A DNA stretch of 34,329 bases, from the NCBI GenBank assembly GCA_964475415.1, contig CAYYWZ010000046.1:1-34329 (forward strand). Direction: 5' to 3'. The notes below the pieces were generated by a model, which searched no databases, was not told the origin of the DNA, and worked only from the letters and a program-made list of their open reading frames with translations. Source of the DNA: CALCMJ01 sp964475415 (GTDB lineage: Bacteria > Bacteroidota > Bacteroidia > Chitinophagales > Saprospiraceae). Made by a program: the position numbers and the translations under genes. Below are positions 1-6,135 of the stretch, one piece after another (within the stretch, counting starts at the first letter, position 1; every line of letters begins with the position of its first letter).

Positions 1-167
1 CCCGTTAATCCATCTTTACCATGTAGATCAAATAACCGCATCCATTTGCCGATACTCACATTTGATACTTCGTAATGTCTACTTGCTTTTGTTGTCCCAT
101 GTATCTTCTGATACTCTAATACAGCCATTTTTTCCTGTTGGCTCCAAGTCTTTCTGTGTTTGCTCAT
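1..167 (-). CDS. IS3-family transposase OrfA, partial (cut by window edge)
   Basis: The minus strand reads 55 codons from an ATG at 167 to the window edge without a stop. The peptide begins MSKHRKTWSQQEKMAVLEYQ and continues through ...TTKASRHYEVSNVSIGKWMR. This is the helix-turn-helix pattern of IS3-type OrfA (HTH_Tnp_1 family): a basic N-terminus, a Q-Q-E-K helix, then an S-x-x-x-x-x-V-S-x-x-S-I-x-K-W recognition helix. Such a protein binds the element's terminal repeats, and a catalytic OrfB normally follows, which here would lie off the left edge. The gene is truncated only by the window, so whether the element is intact cannot be judged. The family call is from pattern recognition, not a search. 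Confidence 0.75.
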   Translation of the reverse strand, partial: MSKHRKTWSQQEKMAVLEYQKIHGTTKASRHYEVSNVSIGKWMRLFDLHGKDGLT

Positions 168-250
168 AATTGCAATTTATTAATTAATTTTAAACTGCTA
201 AAGCTCTCCAGTTATTTAGGGGGCTAGAAGGGATGGAATTTTGCTATCAT
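1..250 (-). mobile_element. Edge of an IS3-like insertion sequence; right boundary uncertain
   Basis: OrfA starts at 167 and reads leftwards, so the 5' end of the element should lie a short way to the right. A stretch at about 199-232 (minus strand: CCCTTCTAGCCCCC, then TAAATAACTGGAG) resembles the terminal repeats of some IS3 elements, with a C-run followed by AACTGGA. I could not fix the outermost base or a target-site duplication, because the other end is outside the window. 250 is an outer bound, not a measured end. Confidence 0.4.
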
Positions 251-334
251 ACACATTATAAGAAAAGTTTATTCGCTATTTCAAGCAACACCAACTAAAA
301 ACAAAAGTAGACGAATAAGAAATCCCTGATAATC

Positions 335-1357
335 CTAAATTCGTATTTTAAACTTAAAGCTATCTTGGAATTGAAGATCTTTTAAATTAAGTTTAAATTT
401 GTTATCATGTAGATCTATAAGATTTAAATTTATAAGTTGATTTAATTCAACTGGAACTTTATCAAAGCTATTATTATTCAAATATATGGCCTCTAATTGT
501 GTAAGGTTTAAAAGGTTTTGCGGTATGTTTTTTAAGTTATCATTCTCAAGGTGTAAAACCTTTAGATTGGGTAAATCCTTAATAGCATTAAGACTTTGAT
601 TTACATCCATTGAATTCTCATCATTAAGATATATTTCTCTTAAACTTTCTAATCCTGAAAATGATTGTGGTAGTTCTATAAAATCGTTTCCACTTAGATC
701 AAGAACTTTAAGGTTTTTAAGCTTACCTATTCCAGAAGGTATTTCTTTAAGATGGTCATTTTTTAAACTTAAATATTCGAGGTTTTGAAAATTAACCCAA
801 CTATTATCTGAAAGCGTGGTAAAAGGATTACTGTCGAGATATAAAGCTTCTAGCCTTATAAGATTTGATAAAGAGGTCGGTATATTTTTTAGATTATCAT
901 TTTCGAGATGTAGTATTCTTAAATTAGGTAGATCTTTTATGGTACTGAGACTTTTGTTTACATCCATTGAATTCTCATCATTAAGATATATTTCTCTTAA
1001 ACTCTCTAATCCTGAAAATGATTGTGGTAGTACTGTAAAATCATTTCCACTTAAGTCAAGAACTTTAAGGTTTTTAAGCGTTCCTATTCCAGAAGGTATT
1101 TCTTTAAGATGGTCATTTTTTAAACTCAAATACTCCAAATTTAAAAACTTAGACCAAATACTATCTGGGAAAATAGTTAAATTCTGATTACTTAAATTTA
1201 AGCGATATACTAAGTTCGGAATCTCCAGAGCATCCTCTAAGGAACTAAATTCCTTTTTTTCTAGAGAAGACTCTTCCCTAATTTGAGCATTTATTTGATT
1301 AAGCGATAAAATATAAAGGACAGCTAATAATAAATGTATATGAAGTATGTTTTTCAT
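335..1357 (-). CDS. Secreted leucine-rich-repeat protein with internal duplication
   Basis: 340 residues. Residues 1-25 form a signal peptide (hydrophobic LLLAVLYILSL, then NAQ), so the protein is exported. From about residue 48 to the end it is made of leucine-rich repeats of the L-x-x-L-x-L-x-x-N-x-L-x-x-I-P type, matching bacterial/SDS22-like LRRs that usually mediate protein binding. Residues 74-192 are repeated almost exactly at 193-311, a period of 119 residues. There is no T9SS sorting domain, lipobox or membrane anchor, so periplasmic or other release is possible. It stands alone between an IS edge and a divergent locus, with a perfect 16-bp palindrome 24 bases before its start. The fold is certain; the partner is unknown. 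Confidence 0.85.
   Translation of the reverse strand: MKNILHIHLLLAVLYILSLNQINAQIREESSLEKKEFSSLEDALEIPNLVYRLNLSNQNLTIFPDSIWSKFLNLEYLSLKNDHLKEIPSGIGTLKNLKVLDLSGNDFTVLPQSFSGLESLREIYLNDENSMDVNKSLSTIKDLPNLRILHLENDNLKNIPTSLSNLIRLEALYLDSNPFTTLSDNSWVNFQNLEYLSLKNDHLKEIPSGIGKLKNLKVLDLSGNDFIELPQSFSGLESLREIYLNDENSMDVNQSLNAIKDLPNLKVLHLENDNLKNIPQNLLNLTQLEAIYLNNNSFDKVPVELNQLINLNLIDLHDNKFKLNLKDLQFQDSFKFKIRI
425..1138 (-). repeat. 357-bp tandem duplication inside the LRR gene
   Basis: Two units, 782-1138 and 425-781, are offset by exactly 357 bases (119 codons). Identity is very high over about 604-775 against 961-1132, with only scattered single-base differences. It falls to roughly three quarters in the preceding part (540-603 against 897-960). 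The frame is kept. The uneven identity suggests either a recent partial duplication or gene conversion between older repeats. Confidence 0.85.
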
Positions 1358-1380
1358 TTTAATGTTTTTTATTCCTTATT

Positions 1381-1396
1381 AATTTGTTAACAAATT
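1381..1396. promoter_or_regulatory. Perfect 16-bp palindrome AATTTGTTAACAAATT
   Basis: The two 8-base arms AATTTGTT/AACAAATT are exact inverted copies with no spacer. The site begins 24 bases upstream of the LRR start codon at 1357, where it would overlap the promoter or 5' leader. Dimeric regulators commonly bind such sites, but no cognate regulator is adjacent and AT-rich DNA makes chance palindromes more likely. Confidence 0.35.
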
Positions 1397-1519
1397 CTTG
1401 TATGGATTAGTTTCAAACATGTATTGGCATTTAAATATCAACCTATCTTAGTCTATACTTTTATGAAAGACTCTACTTTGAAAATGAATACTTGTATGTA
1501 ACAGCTATATAGATTGATT

Positions 1520-1555
1520 TATTACTCTGCAATATTTTATTACTCTACAATATTT
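1520..1555. repeat. 18-bp direct repeat, two tandem copies
   Basis: TATTACTCTGCAATATTT (1520-1537) is followed immediately by TATTACTCTACAATATTT (1538-1555), which differs at one base. It lies in the intergenic region upstream of the lipoprotein gene. It could be slippage or a paired binding site; no function is evident. Confidence 0.6.
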
Positions 1556-1661
1556 ATGGTCTAAATGTCGGATAAGAAGGCTCCTAAGACGGTTATTGAT
1601 TATCAAAATTAGTTTAATAGAATTAAAAGTTGTTTATATTTAGCTAATAAGTCACTAAAGA

Positions 1662-2006
1662 ATGAGAATCAATCCATTAGTTTACATGATTTTGCTATGT
1701 TGCATAACTATTGCTTGCAAAGCGAAAAAAGAAGTTATTGACATACAAGGAGATCGTATCATTGTTCTACTAGAGCCAGAGACAAGTCCGAAATTGATCC
1801 TTGACAAATACAAGCATCTATCTATAGTACTTATAGGCGCTTCTAGCAAAATAGAAAATAGCTATATATATCACTTCGATAAAAACAGACTGTTAGGTGA
1901 AGATATTTTACAATCACTTACGTCAACTGACGGAGTAATCTCAGCTGAGTATAGTAAGAAATTAAATAAACCTAGAGTTGATACAAATTATAAACCAAAT
2001 AATTAA
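1662..2006 (+). CDS. Small lipoprotein resembling a subtilase propeptide
   Basis: 114 residues. The N-terminus has a hydrophobic segment ending in a lipobox (T-I-A-C, Cys19 followed by Lys), so this is probably a membrane lipoprotein. The rest has the pattern of the N-terminal prodomain of secreted S8 peptidases (I9/fervidolysin-prodomain-like): D-R-I-I-V-L-L-E-P at about 30-38, an I-L-D-K-Y helix, then T-D-G-V-I-S-A-E-Y-S-K-K-L-N-K-P near the end. That last part recalls the NPNVxxAEYNHK segment that precedes the mature protease. No catalytic domain follows: a stop comes right after the propeptide-like part and a different gene starts 11 bases later. It could be a stand-alone protease inhibitor/chaperone or a truncated remnant. 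The resemblance is by eye only. Confidence 0.5.
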   Translation: MRINPLVYMILLCCITIACKAKKEVIDIQGDRIIVLLEPETSPKLILDKYKHLSIVLIGASSKIENSYIYHFDKNRLLGEDILQSLTSTDGVISAEYSKKLNKPRVDTNYKPNN

Positions 2007-2017
2007 AATCTTAAGAG

Positions 2018-5000
2018 ATGCGTAATTCTATTTCGAAAATGTCCAGTCTTTTATGCTTCATAATATTAAGTCATTTCTGTACTGCACAAACTAGCAAAAC
2101 AATAGACTTAGACATTTCTGCTACTAAGGCTATAAAAGTGGGCACAACGGCTCCTTTGAGAGAACTTATAAAGCAGCAACCTACCTCACAGCTCAAGAAG
2201 CAAATGGCGAAAAGAAATAAAATAACTCCTAACTTCCAAAATGCAGTAGATAACAGAAAATATAATCCAGATGCTAAACCTGTAGGCAAAGACCCAACTA
2301 TACAAAATAGTCAGCAGAAAAAATTACTAGATCCTATAGAACCTGAGTTTGTACTTGAAGGAATGGATCAGGATTTATCATCTGGAATAACACCTCCTGA
2401 TGTCTGCGGAGATGTAGGGAAAGATCATTATATCCAGATGGTTAATGGATCTTTTTTTCACATATATGATAAAGAAGGAAACGCACTTGCAGAACCGATA
2501 TCTACTAATACGATATGGAATCCTATAGGCTTCAGTTCTTTTAGTGACCCTGTCATAATCTATGATCAGGAAGCCGACAGATGGATTATTACAGAGATTG
2601 TTTTTGGACCTCAATTATTATTTGCTATCTCAGCTACTCCTGATCCCTTTGGAAGCTGGAATGCATATAGTTTTGCTACTCCTCAATTACCTGATTATCC
2701 TAAGTACTCCTTATGGACAGATAGTTATAGTGTAACAACTAATGAAGAAGGCTCTGGTATCTTACACGCCTACTTTATAGATAGAGAAGATGTCCTAGCG
2801 GGATTAGATGATATAGATGTACAACGTATAGAGTTCCCTGGTGCAACAAATGGCCCTGGAATTCTTGTCGCTTCTCCTATAGACTGGTCAGGTAATACAG
2901 CGCCACCAGCCGATAGAAATCCTATGATTATAAAACTAAATGACGACGCTTGGGGTGATGCTCCGCAGGATCAATATGACCTTTACAGTATAGATCTTGA
3001 TTTCGATGATCCGCTCAATACGATCATAACAACAACAGAAATAGCTACTGCTCCTTATGATACAGATGGTTGTTCTGAAGGACAAGGCCAGAATGCTCCC
3101 TGTGTTCCACAGCCTGGCGGTGCTCCCATGGATGCTATTCCATCTGTAATTATGCATCAGGTACACTACTGGAATTATGGTGATTATGAATCTATCGTTT
3201 TCAACTTTCTTGCCAACGCTGGAACAGATGATGAAGAAATAGCAGGTATTAGATGGACAGAACTCAGAAGAACAGACGAAACAGACTGGACAGTTTTCCA
3301 AGAAGGAAACTACTCCACTGCAGACGGAAGCGAACATAGATTTATACCAGCTATAGCTCAAGACAAAGACAATAATATTGCCCTAGGATTTTCTGTATCA
3401 GGAGCTGAGCTATTTCCTAGTTTAAGATTTACTGGCAGAAGAGGATCAGACATCCTGAATACAATGACTGTCAATGAGTATGAATTAGGAACTGGTGTCG
3501 GCCAAAACCTTGAACTACGGTATGGTGATTATGCGCAAATGGTTGTAGATCCTACGGACGAATCTACCTTTTGGTTTACTGGAGAATACTTCAAAGGAGA
3601 TAATCTATGGGGTACTAAAATTGTCAAATTTAGAATAACTAGAGATACTGTAGATATAGGTCCATCAGCACTAATAACTCCAATTTCTTCATCAGATCTT
3701 ACCGAAGTCGAAAATGTACAAATTGAATATAAGAACTTCGGATTAGATACGCAAAATGTCTTCAGGGTTGGATTTATTTATGAAGATGGAACGACAGAGT
3801 CAGCTGATGTCAATGTTGTTCTTCCGACGGACAGCGTATATGTGCACACTTTCTCTACAACAATAGATGCTTCTGCTTTAGGGGATCATATCATAACTGC
3901 TTTCTCTGTGCTTGATGGCGATACAGGTATTATAAATGATAGTTTAGATTTCGTAATTACTCAATTCGCCAAAAATGATATAATCTTAGACGATGTAGAT
4001 GGACTTTCAGAAACTTCATGTACAGATACTATCCCTCTAGGAATAACATTTTTTAATAACGGTACAGAAATACTGAGCTCTGCGGACATAGATATAGAAG
4101 TTAATGGAAATGCCATACCTTCTATCCCTTGGACAGGGAATCTTATGTTTGGGGAATCAGTAAGAGTTGATACTTTTATTTCCGACTTCGTCATTGAAGG
4201 AGAAAACCAAATCATAGTAACTATTAATAATCCAAACGGGGGCTTAGATGATCGTATTGGTAACGAAACTTTAATCAATACACATCAAGTTATAATTTCA
4301 GGAACGAGCATAATCATAGAACTAAGAACAGATAATTTCCCACAAGAAACTACCTGGGAATTATTCTTTTCTAATGGTGAACTAGTAGCCTCTGGCGGTC
4401 CTTATATGCAAGATAATTCACTTTTTGTCGAGCAGATATGCGCTTCAGAAGACTCATGCTTCATCTTTGTGATAAATGATACTTATGGAGATGGTATTTG
4501 TTGCGACTTTGGAGTAGGAAGTTATACTATATTAAATGGTTCAGGACAACTCCTTGCCTCCGGTGGTTCATTTACTTTTCAGGAAGAGATAGAATTTTGT
4601 GCAAGCTTCGTATGTATGCTAGAAGCAGAGGTTTTAGTAAGCCCTGTTCAATCCGTTGGAGCTAACGATGGTCTGATATTTATACAAGCCTCTAACGGAA
4701 CAGAACCTTATCAGTATAGTTTTGATGAAGGAGCTACCTTTGGAAACTCTAATGTAGCTGCAGGACTCCCACCCGGAGATTATGTAGTAGAAGTTATAGA
4801 TGCAAATAATTGTAGCTTTACTCAAACTGTCAATATCTCTGAGTGTTCTATGGAGGTTACAGTAGATGTAGTGGATGCCACTTCTATGGAAGCAGAAGAT
4901 GGAGCCATTAATTTTTCAGCGATAAATGGAACACCTCCTTACGCATATAGAATCGATAATGGAATTCCTTTATCACAGGATAACCCACTTTTCGAATCTC

Positions 5001-5365
5001 TAGCACCAGGAGAATATGAAGTACTAGTACTAGATTCTTTATTATGTTTCTATGAGAGCTCAGTTACTGTAGGATTCCCTACAGCTACAAGCAATATAAA
5101 ACAGAATGCTTCTATTATCGTAAAACCTAATCCTTCTGATGGTGTATTCCAACTAGAAATACAAGGTATTACAGATAACAAGAATCAGGTAGAAGTTAAG
5201 ATATATGACGCCGCTGGACAGTTTTTATATGCTCGTATTATCAATAAATATGACAATATATACCAAGGAGAATTCTCCCTATATGACTATACAAACGGGA
5301 CTTATTACCTCAAAATAGAGCATGAAAAAGTAAATAAATTGATAAAAGTGGTCAAATCGAGATAA
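2018..5365 (+). CDS. Large T9SS-secreted multidomain surface protein
   Basis: 1115 residues. A signal peptide (residues 1-23, ending C-T-A-Q) is followed by a propeptide-like linker. Next is a broad region (about 110-545) with aromatic, Asp-rich beta motifs that I do not recognise as an enzyme (...GDVGKDHYIQMVNGS..., possibly a propeller). A CARDB-like beta-sandwich region follows at about 548-760. Residues about 765-860 form a module with the N-D-T-Y-G-D-G-I-C-C motif common in secreted Bacteroidota proteins. Two SprB-like repeats lie at about 865-940 and 942-1020 (S-N-G-T-x-P-Y-x-Y-S-x-D ... P-G-x-Y-x-V-x-V-x-D). Residues 1032-1115 are a type A T9SS sorting domain beginning V-K-P-N-P-S-D-G and ending in a K-L-I-K-V-V-K strand. 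The protein should be exported, cross the outer membrane by T9SS and be released or anchored. It starts 11 bases after the lipoprotein, so the two are probably co-transcribed. Confidence 0.85.
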   Translation: MRNSISKMSSLLCFIILSHFCTAQTSKTIDLDISATKAIKVGTTAPLRELIKQQPTSQLKKQMAKRNKITPNFQNAVDNRKYNPDAKPVGKDPTIQNSQQKKLLDPIEPEFVLEGMDQDLSSGITPPDVCGDVGKDHYIQMVNGSFFHIYDKEGNALAEPISTNTIWNPIGFSSFSDPVIIYDQEADRWIITEIVFGPQLLFAISATPDPFGSWNAYSFATPQLPDYPKYSLWTDSYSVTTNEEGSGILHAYFIDREDVLAGLDDIDVQRIEFPGATNGPGILVASPIDWSGNTAPPADRNPMIIKLNDDAWGDAPQDQYDLYSIDLDFDDPLNTIITTTEIATAPYDTDGCSEGQGQNAPCVPQPGGAPMDAIPSVIMHQVHYWNYGDYESIVFNFLANAGTDDEEIAGIRWTELRRTDETDWTVFQEGNYSTADGSEHRFIPAIAQDKDNNIALGFSVSGAELFPSLRFTGRRGSDILNTMTVNEYELGTGVGQNLELRYGDYAQMVVDPTDESTFWFTGEYFKGDNLWGTKIVKFRITRDTVDIGPSALITPISSSDLTEVENVQIEYKNFGLDTQNVFRVGFIYEDGTTESADVNVVLPTDSVYVHTFSTTIDASALGDHIITAFSVLDGDTGIINDSLDFVITQFAKNDIILDDVDGLSETSCTDTIPLGITFFNNGTEILSSADIDIEVNGNAIPSIPWTGNLMFGESVRVDTFISDFVIEGENQIIVTINNPNGGLDDRIGNETLINTHQVIISGTSIIIELRTDNFPQETTWELFFSNGELVASGGPYMQDNSLFVEQICASEDSCFIFVINDTYGDGICCDFGVGSYTILNGSGQLLASGGSFTFQEEIEFCASFVCMLEAEVLVSPVQSVGANDGLIFIQASNGTEPYQYSFDEGATFGNSNVAAGLPPGDYVVEVIDANNCSFTQTVNISECSMEVTVDVVDATSMEAEDGAINFSAINGTPPYAYRIDNGIPLSQDNPLFESLAPGEYEVLVLDSLLCFYESSVTVGFPTATSNIKQNASIIVKPNPSDGVFQLEIQGITDNKNQVEVKIYDAAGQFLYARIINKYDNIYQGEFSLYDYTNGTYYLKIEHEKVNKLIKVVKSR

Positions 5366-5400
5366 TTCTATTAAAAAGATGAACTAAATAAGCCCAAATC

Positions 5401-5431
5401 TTGCTTTATAAGTAAAAATGTGCTTTTTTTG
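5401..5431 (+). promoter_or_regulatory. Candidate Bacteroidota promoter of rpsU
   Basis: TTG at 5401-5403, a 20-base spacer, then TTTTTTTG at 5424-5431. This fits the Bacteroidota consensus TTG-N19-21-TAnnTTTG with one mismatch in the -7 box. The box ends 22 bases before the rpsU start. A GTGC/GCAC inverted repeat flanks the T-run (5420-5434), so a small hairpin is an alternative reading. Confidence 0.4.
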
Positions 5432-5453
5432 CACCTCAAATTAAAAAATACTT

Positions 5454-5645
5454 ATGCTTATTATACATGTGAAAGATGAAGAGTCAATAGATAGAGCTCT
5501 TAAAAGATACAAAAGAAAATTTCAGTCTACTAGAATGATAAAGGAACTTAGAAAGAGAAGAAACTTTATCAAGCCTTCTGTAAAAAGAAGAAATGAGTTA
5601 CTCAATGCTGAGTATAGACAGAAGATGTATAGTGACATGAACTAG
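5454..5645 (+). CDS. rpsU: 30S ribosomal protein S21
   Basis: 63 residues, the usual length for Bacteroidota S21. The start MLIIHVKDEESIDRALKRYK and the following K-x-Q-S-T-x-M-I-K-E-L-R-K-R-x-x-F-I-K-P-S-V-K-R-R motif match the family. S21 is a basic, helical small-subunit protein near the anti-Shine-Dalgarno end of 16S rRNA; in Bacteroidota it has been linked to occlusion of that sequence. The gene is a single-gene unit with its own candidate promoter and a strong terminator 35 bases after the stop. The call is secure. Confidence 0.95.
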   Translation: MLIIHVKDEESIDRALKRYKRKFQSTRMIKELRKRRNFIKPSVKRRNELLNAEYRQKMYSDMN

Positions 5646-5680
5646 TAATTCTAGATTACTGTTCTTACAAAATATAAAAA

Positions 5681-5714
5681 GAGGCTACTAATCATTTAGT
5701 GGCCTCTTCTATTT
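5681..5714 (+). terminator. Rho-independent terminator after rpsU
   Basis: The stem GAGGCTACTA (5681-5690) pairs with TAGTGGCCTC (5697-5706) with one G-U pair across a 6-base loop. It is followed by TTCTATTTT. The A-run before the stem (AAAAA, 5676-5680) means it could also work for minus-strand transcripts. It separates rpsU from the noncoding block downstream. Confidence 0.8.
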
Positions 5715-5715
5715 T

Positions 5716-6135
5716 ACAACTGTCCTAAGATAAAATATTATAAATCTATTCTAGAACTAGTTGGGCAGATAATTTCTGTTAATATTAAATTTCCATTCTC
5801 ATCAGGTTCTACACGAAAACACTTGCCCAAAAAAAAATTAGAATTAAGGAAGCTCGAGTTTCTATCGACTAAGTTCACCCGCAAGAAAACCTAAGGGTTT
5901 AGCAAATCCGAATTATGTAATAGAAAATATATTGCTTTCTGAAAGACCTGCAAAATATAGCGCTACGCTTGATTTTCTTCCTTCACCATAGCGGTGTTAT
6001 GCCTGAGTAGGAAAATCCTATATTTTTTTTGCTCTTTCAACCCTCATAACGAAGTTCTAAAGCATAATTCAGTTTAAATAACCATCTATAGAATAACCAT
6101 AATTGTAGGACTAATTATAAATTGACAGCGTCTTT
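5716..6135. other. Intergenic stretch with a decayed frame or dispersed repeat
   Basis: About 420 bases between the rpsU terminator and the end of the TonB-dependent receptor gene. The left and middle part (5738-5996) reads like broken protein code on the minus strand and is listed separately. The remainder (about 6000-6135) is AT-rich; it holds a short TAGGA-AAA-TCCTA hairpin followed by T8 (6008-6030), which is too weak to call a terminator. No RNA gene was seen. Confidence 0.5.
5738..5996 (-). pseudogene. Fragmented reading frame, possible gene remnant or dispersed repeat
   Basis: Three minus-strand pieces in changing frames look protein-like. Piece 1 (5996-5913) reads HRYGEGRKSS then VALYFAGLSESNIFSIT, then a stop. 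Piece 2 (5912-5862), in the same frame, reads FGFAKPLGFLAGELSR, then a stop. Piece 3 (5890-5738), in another frame and overlapping piece 2, reads VFLRVNLVDRNSSFLNSNFF then LGKCFRVEPDENGNLILTEI and ends ...SSRIDL-stop. No piece has a convincing start. A frameshifted, stop-interrupted gene end is one reading. A multi-copy intergenic element that only happens to be open is the other. I do not recognise the family. Confidence 0.35.

Larger units (their letters stand above)
1358..1661. other. Divergent intergenic region, AT-rich, no gene seen
   Basis: 304 bases between the LRR gene (minus) and the small lipoprotein (plus). No reading frame of interest was found on either strand. It should hold both promoters. 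It contains a perfect palindrome (1381-1396) and an 18-bp tandem repeat (1520-1555), listed separately. A TATATTTA stretch about 30 bases before 1662 is a possible but weak -7 box for the lipoprotein. Confidence 0.6.

Noticed and set aside
816..1187. 123-codon open frame on the plus strand
   Set aside because: It is fully antisense to the LRR gene and mirrors its repeat structure; the composition of the peptide (Ser/Leu/Phe/Arg-rich) is what antisense LRR code gives.
2936..3361. 141-codon minus-strand open frame
   Set aside because: Antisense to the large T9SS protein, Cys- and Ser-rich with no recognisable domain; a shadow frame.
5986..5998. CACC-ATAGC-GGTG inverted repeat
   Set aside because: Only four base pairs per arm; listed as part of the uncharacterised block and not as a separate site.
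6008..6030. TAGGA-AAA-TCCTA hairpin followed by eight T
   Set aside because: A 5-bp AT-rich stem with a 3-base loop is too weak for a terminator, and no plus-strand gene ends just before it.
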